A stretch of 44,552 bases of DNA from Elusimicrobia bacterium RIFOXYA2_FULL_39_19 (GCA_001800285.1 MGVC01000084.1:1-44552), one strand, 5' to 3'; shown: positions 1 through 9,300, numbered from the stretch's first letter. Notes: generated by a model not told the origin, from the sequence alone. Translations and numbers: made by a program.

Positions 1-29
1 ACCCCTTTGATTGGACAGTATAATTAGTA

Positions 30-875
30 TTAAGCTGACAAGGCGCTGAAATTGTTTTTGTAGCTGACTTCAAATTCATTTGGCGGAACATAGCCTAAAG
101 ATGAATGAAGCCGTTTTGCATTATATACTTGTTCAAGAAAATATGGCACCCGTTCTATAACATCATCTATCGTCTGATAATCGTTTAAGTACACTTCTTC
201 GTACTTAAAAGTCTTAAAGAAACTTTCTGCGGTTGCGTTATGGTACGGATTCCCTTTATCAGACATACTGCTCAGAATATTGTGTTCTTTCAAAATATTC
301 ACATATTCTTCTGAGGCATACTGGACGCCCTGGTCAGAATGATGAATACAGCCAGTCAATGGTTTTCGGTCTCTAAGCGCCATTTTAAGCGCTTCTGTTG
401 CTAAAGATGCGTCCAAAGACAGTGACAAGGCATAGCCTATCACTTTACGGGAAAATAAGTCAAGAATTGCCGACAGATACACAAAACCGTGGGCAAGGTG
501 AATATATGTTATATCTGCAACCCAAATTTGATTCGGCGCTGTAGGGGTTATCCCTATTATCAGGTTCGGATATCTTTGAAAATTGTGTTTTGAATTTGTT
601 GTTGGCCGGTACGCTCTTGGCTGTTTGCACTGGATGTCCAACTCAACCATAAGGCGCCCTATGCGCTTATGGTTCACCCGGTATCCTTCACGGTGCAACT
701 GTTTGGTTACGCGCCGTTCCCCGTAACCAGGGAATTCTTTGACTATTTCTTCTATTCGCTTTTTTAGTTTTGATTCTTCTGCTATTTTTTTGGCTGATTT
801 CTTTGATTTATAATAATATGTGCTCAGGGGAATATTCATTAGTTCGCACCCCCGGCTCGTAGTTTCAACAAACAA
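30..875 (-). CDS. IS3-family transposase OrfB (DDE catalytic domain)
   Basis: This is the transposase catalytic subunit, 281 residues when counted from a TTG codon. It has an N-terminal HTH_21-like region (PGYGERRVTKQLHREGY around residues 49-65) followed by an rve integrase core. The catalytic triad is visible as D121 (WVADITYIH), D181 (HHSDQGVQYAS) and E217 (NATAESFF). The D181-E217 spacing of 35 intervening residues fits the DD(35)E signature. The frame stays open upstream through FIKEHQLFVETT, typical of IS3 OrfB, so the active product is probably an OrfAB fusion made by -1 frameshifting rather than a protein starting at this TTG. No internal stop is seen, so the transposase may be functional. 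Confidence 0.92.
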   Translation of the reverse strand: MFVETTSRGCELMNIPLSTYYYKSKKSAKKIAEESKLKKRIEEIVKEFPGYGERRVTKQLHREGYRVNHKRIGRLMVELDIQCKQPRAYRPTTNSKHNFQRYPNLIIGITPTAPNQIWVADITYIHLAHGFVYLSAILDLFSRKVIGYALSLSLDASLATEALKMALRDRKPLTGCIHHSDQGVQYASEEYVNILKEHNILSSMSDKGNPYHNATAESFFKTFKYEEVYLNDYQTIDDVIERVPYFLEQVYNAKRLHSSLGYVPPNEFEVSYKNNFSALSA

Positions 876-1189
876 CTGGTGCTCTTTGATAAACTTTCTT
901 TTTTCTTTGCAAGTTCCCGTTTGTATTCTATCGTTTTTTTTAAAAACTCGATTTCCATCGCTTGCCGGCCCACCATCCGTTCAAGTTTCTCTATTTTATC
1001 ATGGAATCCGGCTTCGGTGGTAGGCTCATTGTTCAAACGGCCATGTTCATATGCTTCAATCCATTTTAACAGTAAACTATACGATATCCCATATTTCCGG
1101 GCTACTGCTGTTTTGCTCGTTTGCCCGCTTAGTGCTTCCGTTGCTGCTTCTTGCTTTTGTTCTTTACTGAATTTTCTGTATAAACCCAT
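839..1189 (-). CDS. IS3-family transposase OrfA (helix-turn-helix)
   Basis: This 116-residue protein starts MGLYRKFSKEQKQEAATEAL. It contains the Tnp_1/HTH_8-like fold of IS3 OrfA (SKTAVARKYGISYSLLLKWI, about residues 25-44), which recognises the element's ends. A leucine-rich coiled segment follows (KIEKLERMVGRQAMEIEFLKK), used for multimerisation in this family. It overlaps orfB by 37 bp, with orfB in the -1 frame. An A-rich run in the mRNA (complement of about 892-905, codons AAG AAA AAA GAA) is the likely slippage site, although it is not a textbook A-AAA-AAG heptamer in the zero frame. Confidence 0.9.
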   Translation of the reverse strand: MGLYRKFSKEQKQEAATEALSGQTSKTAVARKYGISYSLLLKWIEAYEHGRLNNEPTTEAGFHDKIEKLERMVGRQAMEIEFLKKTIEYKRELAKKKESLSKSTSCLLKLRAGGAN

Positions 1190-1283
1190 ACAAGAGCCTC
1201 CTTTTTTAAGGTCTCTTGTCTGCTATTATACTAATTTAGTATCCAGTTTTTGGGGTACAGTCCAAAGTATATCCATACTATTT

Positions 1284-2378
1284 ATGAGAAATTTAAGAAA
1301 GATGGAATATGATTGGAATGGAAACCAGTTACGCAAGGAAATGGGCAGTGGGCAGTCAGTGGTAACCAAATATTTTAATTACGAATATGATTTTGAAAAT
1401 CGTATGACGAAGGTCATTTTCCCGGACAACAGCTATGAAAAGTATTTATATGCTCCCAACGGAAAGCGGGTAGCGGTTCAAAAATGGAGAGCGGGCGCAA
1501 CAACGCCCGAAGAAACCACCTATTTTGTTTATGATGCCTTACAGTGCAATAATGTGTATGAATTTTCAACAAACACCAATTCAACAAGCTCAGGGCAGGG
1601 TTCTGTTTCAAGGTATGTCTATAACTGGCCGGGAAATGAGATGATAAGTAAAATTACTGCATATCCGCCTGATGGTGTTACATCGATTTCTTATTATCAT
1701 TATGACGGTATTGGAAGTGCAAGTGCGATTACGGATAGTGCGGGAACAGTTAATAATACATACAGGTACGACCCATTTGGAAACATAATTACCAGCACAG
1801 GGAAAAACGGCAGGTATTCATTTGTCGGCGCTTTTGGTGTAGAGAATGACGGAATGAGCTGTCTGTTACACATGGGTGCCCGGTATTATGATCCAACAAT
1901 AGGAAGGTTTATTCAAAGGGACCCGCTTCGTGGTTTTGTTTCAGATCCACTTTCACTGAACCGGTATATTTATTGTGGAAATAATCCGATGAATTTTATT
2001 GACCCAAAGGGGTTGTTCTGGTCTGACGATGATGACTCTATGGCTGGTTCAAGCCATGAATATGGCGAAGAAGAGAAAGTTGAAGCAAAGAGAAAAGTCC
2101 CCTCTAATAAAGTTAAAGTTACAATAATTCAGTTATGGTATGCCGATTACATTTTTGGAGATAACTATAAAGACCCTGGAATTCCGCCACCAGCAGATAT
2201 ACCGAATAATCCCAAGGAGACAATATCGTATATTTATATTCCTTTTGATTATGCACTAATCGATCAAATAGAAAGAAGATCAGTAATAAATAATTATTAT
2301 TTGGCATTTCAGGAAATATTGATTATACAACAAAAGAGGTTTTATTATGGTCCATCATCGCAAAAAAAATGTGAATAA
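1284..2378 (+). CDS. RHS/YD-repeat C-terminal fragment with variable tip (orphan cassette 1)
   Basis: This is the C-terminal part of an RHS protein. Recognisable homology to the other copies starts near 1307 (NGNQLRKEMGSGQS) and runs through the RHS core (YEYDFENRMTKVIFPDNSYE, GARYYDPTIGRFIQRDPLRG, NRYIYCGNNPMNFIDPKG). The core ends at PKG near 2015. About 120 residues of unique tip follow, beginning with an acidic linker (FWSDDDDSMAG) and containing PGIPPPADIPNNPKE. No toxin family is recognised in the tip. The 5' end is lost beside the IS element. ATG 1284 or 1302 could start translation, but no convincing Shine-Dalgarno site is seen, so this may be a silent cassette. The frame is open upstream into the IS, but that part is not RHS. 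The last 32 bp overlap the next gene. Confidence 0.8.
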   Translation: MRNLRKMEYDWNGNQLRKEMGSGQSVVTKYFNYEYDFENRMTKVIFPDNSYEKYLYAPNGKRVAVQKWRAGATTPEETTYFVYDALQCNNVYEFSTNTNSTSSGQGSVSRYVYNWPGNEMISKITAYPPDGVTSISYYHYDGIGSASAITDSAGTVNNTYRYDPFGNIITSTGKNGRYSFVGAFGVENDGMSCLLHMGARYYDPTIGRFIQRDPLRGFVSDPLSLNRYIYCGNNPMNFIDPKGLFWSDDDDSMAGSSHEYGEEEKVEAKRKVPSNKVKVTIIQLWYADYIFGDNYKDPGIPPPADIPNNPKETISYIYIPFDYALIDQIERRSVINNYYLAFQEILIIQQKRFYYGPSSQKKCE

Positions 2379-2871
2379 TATTGTTATCGGGCTTTTAGTA
2401 CCATTGTTGTTTTTCTTCTCTTGTGCTAAAACCAAAGATTCTATACCAGAGAAAACTGTAAATATTGATAAGGCTTTAAAAGAGAGAATTGTCCAATATT
2501 ATGAATTAGAAAAGAAAGGCGATTGGTCGCATACTTATAATTTTCGTATAACTCCTTTTAAAGAGGTTGTACGTTTTGATTATTATAAATCTCGTATGCA
2601 AAAGGATAGCAAGGGGTGGAAATTGGAAAGTTATAAGTTTGTAGATTGTAAACAACAAAATAATTTGGCTTATGTAAAAATAGCATTCATTGAAATGATT
2701 CCTCCTGATTATTTGAAAACAAATGATATTTTATCGAATCTGCTTACTCGTAAAATAAGAAAGATGAAATTTACAGAAGATTCAATTTGGGAAAAAATAA
2801 ATGGAGTTTGGTATACTCGAAGCTGTTGTTCAAGATTACATTTATCCTTGAACGAAGAATTTGGTGAATAA
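2347..2871 (+). CDS. Putative lipoprotein, candidate immunity protein for RHS tip 1
   Basis: This is a protein of 174 residues of unknown family. The N-terminus has basic residues, a hydrophobic stretch and a lipobox-like FFFSC (VIGLLVPLLFFFSCAK), predicting an envelope lipoprotein. The mature part is charged and aromatic (YYELEKKGDWSHTYNF), loosely like NTF2-type or DUF4878-like lipoproteins, but I do not assign a family. AGAGG at 2335-2339 gives good spacing to the ATG. The gene overlaps the end of RHS tip 1 by 32 bp, the same layout as the other RHS tip/small-gene pairs here, which is the only reason to propose immunity. The frame reopens directly after the stop (see 2872-3057). Confidence 0.6.
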   Translation: MVHHRKKNVNNIVIGLLVPLLFFFSCAKTKDSIPEKTVNIDKALKERIVQYYELEKKGDWSHTYNFRITPFKEVVRFDYYKSRMQKDSKGWKLESYKFVDCKQQNNLAYVKIAFIEMIPPDYLKTNDILSNLLTRKIRKMKFTEDSIWEKINGVWYTRSCCSRLHLSLNEEFGE

Positions 2872-3057
2872 ATTGCGACAAGAAAAGATCTTGCTGAAAA
2901 TGATATTCTTCGTGTAAATTTAGTTTATTTACTTAAAGCAAGAGAACAGTTATATTCAGTTGGTATAATAGAGCTTTTTATTACAATAGTAATATCATCA
3001 TTTCTTTTCTGGTTTCTTAATACTAAAAAAATAAAAGAGCAATTTGCTTTGAATTGA
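2872..3057 (+). pseudogene. In-frame open tail after the lipoprotein stop, one transmembrane segment
   Basis: Immediately after the TAA at 2869-2871 the same frame stays open for 61 codons to a TGA. It encodes a polar stretch (RKDLAENDILRVNLVYLLKA) and then a clear transmembrane helix (GIIELFITIVISSFLFWFL) with a lysine-rich end. There is no ATG, GTG or TTG in this frame to start it independently. It could be the severed C-terminus of a longer protein, a separate decayed gene or, less likely, a stop-readthrough product. The remaining 72 bp up to 3129 hold nothing recognisable. Confidence 0.35.
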
Positions 3058-3129
3058 CGGGCGTTGAATTATTAATATAATTTAAAAATGGCTGTTTATA
3101 TGAATTAATTAAGCGAGACTGGGGATCAG

Positions 3130-3954
3130 ATGATTTCAAAAATAACAGCTTATCCACCTGATGGTGTTACATCGATTTCTTATTATCATTATGACGGTAT
3201 TGGAAGTGCAAGTGCAATTACTGATGCAAACGGGACAGTAACTAACACTTACAGGTATGACCCGTTTGGAAACATGATTACAAGTACTGGAAAATTAGGG
3301 CGTTATTCGTTTGTTGGCGCCTTTGGTGTAGAAAACGATGGCATGAGCGGTCTCTTTCACATGGGAGCTCGTTATTATGATCCAACAACAGGCCGTTTTA
3401 TCCAAAGAGACCCAATAAGGGGGTTTGTTTCAGATCCACTTTCACTGAACCGGTATATTTATTGCGGAAATAATCCGATGAATTTTATTGACCCGAAGGG
3501 GCTGACAGCAACAGCAGGAACTACAGATCCAGAAACGGGAGAAACGGTAATTACAAATACTGAAGCAGAAGATCAAGAAGGCAATAGACCGAAAGCAATA
3601 TTTAATGGATATTCTTTTATTTTCTTTTATCCAATTGCGAATGGATATATAGCAGTTTCAGGAAATGGAACGCATCAAGGAATACCTAGTGGGACTTGGG
3701 ATGCAACTAACTTACGAACAAGAACAAAAACTGGGATGGTAGATCTCACGGGATTGGGTTGGAGTGTAGATCTGAAACCGAATTTTAGCACAGATAGAGA
3801 TTTGATACGGATCCACCCTGACCAACCACCATATGGAACTGAAGGATGTATAGGAATAGAAGGAGATACGCGTTATTTATATAATGCGATACAAGGTTAT
3901 TTGAGCTTACAAACATCATTTACTGTACAGGTGACAAATGGGAAATGTAAATAG
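3130..3954 (+). CDS. RHS core fragment with L,D-transpeptidase-like toxin tip (orphan cassette 2)
   Basis: Residues 1-124 are RHS core, nearly identical to cassette 1 (DGVTSISYYHYDGIGSASA, ARYYDPTTGRFIQRDPIRG, NPMNFIDPKG). Residues 125-274 are a unique tip. It has a linker (TAGTTDPETGETV), a beta-rich stretch and then RIHPDQPPYGTEGCIGIEGD, with H229 and C240 in an H...GTEGCIGI arrangement. In YkuD-type L,D-transpeptidases and the Tlde1 toxins, a His and a Cys in HG...S.GC[IV] motifs are catalytic. I therefore propose a cell-wall-targeting peptidase/transpeptidase fold, by motif only. The N-terminal core is cut just before the first ATG, so this is a cassette rather than a complete RHS protein. 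It overlaps the next gene by 17 bp. Confidence 0.72.
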   Translation: MISKITAYPPDGVTSISYYHYDGIGSASAITDANGTVTNTYRYDPFGNMITSTGKLGRYSFVGAFGVENDGMSGLFHMGARYYDPTTGRFIQRDPIRGFVSDPLSLNRYIYCGNNPMNFIDPKGLTATAGTTDPETGETVITNTEAEDQEGNRPKAIFNGYSFIFFYPIANGYIAVSGNGTHQGIPSGTWDATNLRTRTKTGMVDLTGLGWSVDLKPNFSTDRDLIRIHPDQPPYGTEGCIGIEGDTRYLYNAIQGYLSLQTSFTVQVTNGKCK

Positions 3955-4567
3955 AGTAGTTAGTTTATTTGTTTTGTTGTTAAGTTTATTAACTTCAATA
4001 AGTATTTGTGAAAATAAAGCACTGTCTGCTAAAGTAACAAATTCAGCTTTTATTAATAATATTGTTAGTAGATTTCATGAAGGAATAAAATTGTATAAAA
4101 AATATCAAGAAGCCGAAAAACTTTCTATAGAAAAAGCTTCAACTGAAGATGAATATTGGAAAATACGTCAAAAGACAGATGATTATAACGAAAAAATCCT
4201 TTTCCTAGCATATTTTGAATGTGTGAAAATCCTTTCTGAGAAGCAGAAAAACAATAAGCCAAATAAATATCAAAAGGTGTTAATTGAAGAGTTTTTGAAA
4301 ATCCTATTGGTATTTGAGGGTTCTGCTGATGAAGAATGGTCGAGGGGTTCAGGAGAAGCCTATTTTAGAAACCCTTATTTAATTGAATATGGTATAAGGA
4401 AGTTTTCTGTAAAAAAACAAAAAATGTTAGTAGAAAGAATTAACAGAAGTTTTGAATATTATTCAGATGGATTTGAATATTTTGCACCTGGGGAAGACAA
4501 GAAACAATTAGAATCAATAAGAAAACGTTTAGAAGAATTTACAGATTTAATCAGAATGAAGCAATAA
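3938..4567 (+). CDS. Exported protein, candidate immunity protein for RHS tip 2
   Basis: A 209-residue protein with a signal peptide (VVSLFVLLLSLLTSISIC, cleavage probably near CENKALSA). The mature part is helical and highly charged (KKYQEAEKLSIEKASTEDEY, KKQKMLVERINRSFEYYSD). No family is recognised. AGGTG near 3930 lies in the tip gene and is well placed for this ATG, so translation is probably coupled to the toxin tip. The predicted periplasmic location agrees with the cell-wall-enzyme motif in the overlapping tip, because immunity to such toxins must act outside the cytoplasm. Function is inferred from position only. Confidence 0.65.
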   Translation: MGNVNRVVSLFVLLLSLLTSISICENKALSAKVTNSAFINNIVSRFHEGIKLYKKYQEAEKLSIEKASTEDEYWKIRQKTDDYNEKILFLAYFECVKILSEKQKNNKPNKYQKVLIEEFLKILLVFEGSADEEWSRGSGEAYFRNPYLIEYGIRKFSVKKQKMLVERINRSFEYYSDGFEYFAPGEDKKQLESIRKRLEEFTDLIRMKQ

Positions 4568-4583
4568 TTGTCTTGTCTAAAAT

Positions 4584-4901
4584 ATGAAATCTAAAACAGA
4601 AACGGTAAGTTTAAGAAGCGGAATTGGCGCGGTAAATCCTGAAAATATAACTACGGATTACCTGTATGATGGAAGTGGGAACCAGTTACGCAAGGAAATG
4701 GGCAGTGGGCAGTCAATAGTGACTAAATATTTAAATTACGAATATGATTTTGAGAACCGCATGACAAAAGTTATTTTCCCTGACAACAGCTATGAGAAAT
4801 ACCTTTATGCGCCCAATGGAAAGAGGGTTGCAGTTCAAAAGTGGTTGGCGAATGCTTCGCAACCGGAAGAAACTACATATTTTGTTTATGATGCGCTTTA
4901 A
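4584..4901 (+). CDS. Truncated RHS core fragment without tip (orphan cassette 3)
   Basis: The 105 residues match the middle of the RHS core (TTDYLYDGSGNQLRKEMGSG, YEYDFENRMTKVIFPDNSYE, APNGKRVAVQKW, EETTYFVYDAL). In every other copy, YDAL is followed by QCNNVYE. Here the Gln codon position is TAA and the next bases keep only a trace of homology (TTC AAT AAT). The core therefore breaks off before its PKG end and has no toxin tip. It is probably a non-functional remnant left by recombination. The HtrA-like gene begins 23 bp after its stop. Confidence 0.7.
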   Translation: MKSKTETVSLRSGIGAVNPENITTDYLYDGSGNQLRKEMGSGQSIVTKYLNYEYDFENRMTKVIFPDNSYEKYLYAPNGKRVAVQKWLANASQPEETTYFVYDAL

Positions 4902-4924
4902 TTCAATAATTTATGGAGGATTGT

Positions 4925-6316
4925 ATGTTAGTGAGAATAATAGTTTTTGTGGGTATATTTATTGTTAACTGTTTCTACTGTGATGAAATAAAAGTTCAGG
5001 AAAATAGTTTAAGTGTTCAAGAAATAGGGAAAAAGCTTGAAAAATCCGTAGCCAAAATAGAAGTGCTTAGAGAAGATGGTAAAATTGTTGCCGGTTCCGG
5101 TATGATAATATCTTCTGACGGTTTGATAATGACTAATAAACATCTTGTAGAATTCCCATTGGAAGAAATTATGTCAAAAAAAACTATAAAAATAGATGAA
5201 ATAAAAGTTACACTGCAAAATAACAAGGAATATAAAGCAAAAATAAAGGCTCAAGATGAATATATTGACATGGCTATTATAAAGATTGAAGAAGATAATT
5301 TGGATCCTGTGAAATTTATTGAAAATTCTGACAGTATAAAAAAAGGTGAAAAGGTTTTCGCAATGGGAAATCCTATGAATCTTGAAAAAACATTTACATC
5401 AGGGATTGTCAGTGAAATTCACAGAAGGTTTGTTATTCTTGGAACAGATAATCAAATTGAAGATTTTATTCAAATTGACGCCGCAATAAATCCCGGAAAT
5501 AGCGGGGGTCCTATGGTAAATGAAGATTGTGAAGTGATTGGGATGGTTACGTCAGGTATAAACCAAGGAGAAGGCCTGAGTTTTGCAATAGCTGCAAATT
5601 TACTAAAAAGAGAAAAAGACAGAATTATAAATAATTTGGAATACCCATGGTTTGGGGTTTGGGTTGAGTACAAAAAAGATGAGGATGAAGACGGTGTATT
5701 TAGAATTCAGGAAATAATTACAGAAAAAACAGGGCTGAAAAAAGGCGATATTATAAGAAAAATAAACGGTAAAGAATATACAAATACAATTAAGCTTCAG
5801 GCAGGAATAAGTGAATTAAAAATAGGCGCTAAGGCAAAGCTTTTGATTAAAAGAAAAAATAAAGAAGTGGAAGTGCTGATTCCTGTAAAGAAACGATTTG
5901 AAGATCCTGTTTTGCCTATAAAAACATTATTTGAAGTATGGGGTGTACTACTAGAAACTAATACTGACAGTGGTATTGAAGTCGCAAAAGTAGACAAATT
6001 TAACGAGGTTCAAAAAACCACGCCTTTTTATGATGTGTATCAATATGAAAAATATAAAGCTGCTGGTTTCAAAGATAATGATTTGATTTTTGGTGTAGCT
6101 AAAGTTGAGAATCAAGAATGGCTTGACAGTATATTCGGATTAAGAAGACTTGAAAATATATTCGGTAAAAAAATAAATGATTTTGAGAATTTAGAAGAAA
6201 CATGCAGGGAATATGTAAATAAAGGCTACTTGTTGACCGTCATATGTATTGAAAGGTCAAAAGAAAAATATTTCTGTGTATTGATCAGGCATATTCCAAA
6301 ATCAAATTATATTTAA
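4925..6316 (+). CDS. HtrA/DegP-like trypsin-fold serine protease with PDZ-like C-terminus
   Basis: An exported S1C serine protease of 463 residues. The N-terminal signal segment is LVRIIVFVGIFIVNC. The triad is visible as H73 (TNKHLVE), D115 (YIDMAIIKI) and S193 (NPGNSGGP), with the family glycine motif GSGMIISSDGLIMTN. After the protease domain (about residues 35-235) comes at least one PDZ-like domain (residues 240-330: TGLKKGDIIRKINGKE), then a second region with a PDZ-like hint (GFKDNDLIFGVAK). This start is preferred to the ATG at 4913 because GGAGG at 4915-4919 sits 5 bp upstream. It lies inside the RHS region, directly after a core with no tip. It could be cargo, an accessory protease or an unrelated passenger. 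Confidence 0.88.
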   Translation: MLVRIIVFVGIFIVNCFYCDEIKVQENSLSVQEIGKKLEKSVAKIEVLREDGKIVAGSGMIISSDGLIMTNKHLVEFPLEEIMSKKTIKIDEIKVTLQNNKEYKAKIKAQDEYIDMAIIKIEEDNLDPVKFIENSDSIKKGEKVFAMGNPMNLEKTFTSGIVSEIHRRFVILGTDNQIEDFIQIDAAINPGNSGGPMVNEDCEVIGMVTSGINQGEGLSFAIAANLLKREKDRIINNLEYPWFGVWVEYKKDEDEDGVFRIQEIITEKTGLKKGDIIRKINGKEYTNTIKLQAGISELKIGAKAKLLIKRKNKEVEVLIPVKKRFEDPVLPIKTLFEVWGVLLETNTDSGIEVAKVDKFNEVQKTTPFYDVYQYEKYKAAGFKDNDLIFGVAKVENQEWLDSIFGLRRLENIFGKKINDFENLEETCREYVNKGYLLTVICIERSKEKYFCVLIRHIPKSNYI

Positions 6317-6359
6317 CAGTAGTTACGCAGGTTTTGAGTAGCTATAAGAGGTAGTTTAA

Positions 6360-9300
6360 ATGGATAAAAAAAGAACAACATTTAGGTTAATTACGTTTGT
6401 TTTTATTGCATTTGTATTAAGTGCAGTTAGTTGCATAAATAATTTATCTGCAGCTGCTTCTTTGAGCCAAACTCTACGGGCGCCATTTTCAAATATTGAC
6501 GTCACATTCACTGATATTTCAGTTTATAGTTCTGATAACAGTGAATGGATCTCAATAATGAGCGATCAAAAAACAGTAAATTTATCATCCCTGGCTGATT
6601 TAGGATTAACCCAGGTTATCGGCGATAATAATATCCCTTCGGGCAACTACACAAAAGTAAGATATACAATAAGTGAAGCTGTTGGAAAACCTAAAAATAA
6701 CAACCAGCAATTTGTTTTTGAATTATCAGATGTTATCTTTGAAGAGAATTATTCATTTACCGTAAATTCCGGTAATAGTTATTTGCTTACCATACAATTT
6801 GATTTGTTCGGTTCAATAACAGACACCGTAACCGGGTATAAATATTTCCCAGTAGTTTCAAAGATATCCTTAATGAAATATGAAGAATTTGTGTGTACTA
6901 TAAAACCGACTGGCGGTGATTATACAACACTAAGCCAGTGGTCGGAAGCCATAGATTGCGATCTAACAGTATCTACCAACGTGGTATTTAACGGGGTTAA
7001 AACCGGTACAATGAATGATGGCGCGCTAGTTACGGGTTCAGTTTCAGGCGCCCAAGCTAAGGTATGGCATGCAACAGTAGATGGTACACAAATATTTGTG
7101 AATGTAACCAATGGGATGTTTGCATCAGGTGAACAAATCCGTGTAAATGAATCCAACTATTTTACCACGAGTGACAACGGTAATTTAGTTATAGCCGTAG
7201 CTGAATGCTATGCAATGGAACACCCCGGCAGTGTGTATTTAGCAGCGCATACAGGCCATTGGACCACAGGCCCCAATAATTACATAGAAATAAGAACCCC
7301 TGTTTCTGAAAGGCATAACGGTAAATGGGATGACACAAAATTCAGAATGACGGTAGATGATGAATCTTATGGGTTTTCAGTTGCAGCATCGCACGTAAGG
7401 TTAGACGGTTTGCAGATAGAAGTTTTAAATGAGGCCAGTGACCATGCCAGAGGCATAGAATTAAGCGGAAGCTCTGAATATGGCCCCTGGGACAGAAGAA
7501 TATCCAACTGTATAATAAAAGGAAAAGACAGTTTTACGGGCGGTTTAACCAGATACGGGATATCCTATTCCGGAAGCGCATGTTCAAGCAGTGCGGTAAA
7601 ATTATGGAATGATGTTATTTATGATTTCAACACGACAGGTGATGTTATTTGCAGAGGAATCTATGCAGGCAGACAAAACAGCAGATGGTATTTATACAAC
7701 AACACAATCCAGAACTGTAAAACCGGTATATGCAGTAACAATGCAGAAGCAGTAATAGTGATGAATACCCTGGTTCAGGATTGCAATAACGGTTTTGAAG
7801 GCAATTTTGATACAAGTTCTGATTATAATTTATCAGATTTAGCAAATGATGCGCCCGGAACAAATTCAAAGAATGAAACTACTGTATCTTTTGTTAATAA
7901 GAGCGGAGATGATTTTCATTTATTGAAAGCAGATGCAGGCGCAAAAGATTCCGGTGTTGATTTATCAACCAATCTCAATCTATATTTTGCTGCTGATATT
8001 GATGGTGAATCAAGGGAAGGTAACTGGGATATAGGCGCTGATGAATATTTTACACCATTGCCGGTAGAATTTATCTGTACCATTAAATCAACCGGCGGGG
8101 ATTATGCAACACTAAACCAATGGACGGAAGCTATAGATTGTGATTTGACAGTACCAACAAACGTAGTTTTTAACGGCACTAAAACCGGTACAATAAATGA
8201 TGGAACAATGGTAACAGGTTCTATATCAGGAGCGTATGGCAAAGTCTGGCATGCAACAGTAGAGGGCACACAGATATTTATAAATATAACAAGCGGTACA
8301 TTTGTGGCTGACGAACAAATCCGTGTAAATGAATTCAACTATTTTACAACAAGTAGTAATGGAACCGGCGCCATAGCAGTGGCTGAATGCTATGCAATGG
8401 AACACCCCGGCAGTGTGTATTTAGCAGCGCATACAGGCCATTGGACTACCAGCCCCGATAATTATATAGAAATCAGAACGCCTGTTTCAGAAAGGCATAC
8501 CGGTACCTTGGATGATACAAAATTTAAAATAACAGCAGACGATGAAGGATATGGATTTTCAATAGCTGCCTCAGATGTACGGTTAGACGGATTGCAGATA
8601 GAAGTTTTAAATGAGGCCAGCGACCATGCCCGGGGTATAGAATTAAGCGGAAGTTCTGAATATGCCCCCTGGGACAGAAGAATAGCTAACTGTATAATAA
8701 AAGGAAAAGGCAATTTTGCGGGCGGTTTAACCAGATACGGGATATCCTATTCCGGAAGTGCAAGTTTAAACAGTATGGTCAAGCTATGGAACAATGTAGT
8801 ATATGATTTTAATGCTGCCAGCACCAACACAGCATGCATTGGTGTTTGGGCCGGCAAGCAAAACAGCAAATGGTATGTATATAACAACACAATTCAGAAC
8901 TGTAAAACTGGTATATACGGCGGTAATGCAGAAGCGGTAATAGTGAAAAACACAATAGTGCAGGATTGCAGCGATGGGTTTAAGAATAATTTTGATGCAA
9001 GTTCTGATTATAATTTATCAGATTTAGCCGGAGATGCCCCTGGCACAAATTCAAAGAATGAAACTACGGTATCTTTTGTTAATAAGAGCGGAGATGATTT
9101 CCATCTTGCAGATAGAGATACCGGAGCAAGAAATGCAGGTGTAGATTTATTAACCGATTTATTTTTAGCATTCAATTATGACATAGACGGGAATGAGCGC
9201 CCTGTTGACGATGTATGGGATATGGGTGCTGATGAAGAGAGCACCTTAGGTATGATGAAAGTTGTCAGGCAACAATTGGCCGACCCGACCTTCAAACTTG

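Larger units (their letters stand above)
1..1264 (-). mobile_element. IS3-family insertion sequence (IS150-like), nearly complete
   Basis: The element carries two overlapping minus-strand frames in the IS3 arrangement, orfA then orfB in the -1 frame. Its ends are imperfect inverted repeats. The left edge starts ACCCC and continues with TTGGACAGT and TTAGTAT. The right edge, read on the minus strand, is TGGACTGTACCCC, then CTGGATACT and TTAGTAT. The window begins a few bases inside the left terminus, so the outer bases and target duplication on that side cannot be seen. The right terminus is at 1259 or 1264 depending on which TG...CA end is real. The right flank leads within about 45 bp into an RHS core fragment, so the element sits at the broken edge of an RHS cassette. 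Confidence 0.88.

Noticed and set aside
879-1283. A plus-strand reading frame that runs through the IS element into the RHS fragment
   Set aside because: Up to about 1264 it is the antisense of the transposase genes. Its translation there has no RHS character, and homology to other RHS copies starts only near 1307.
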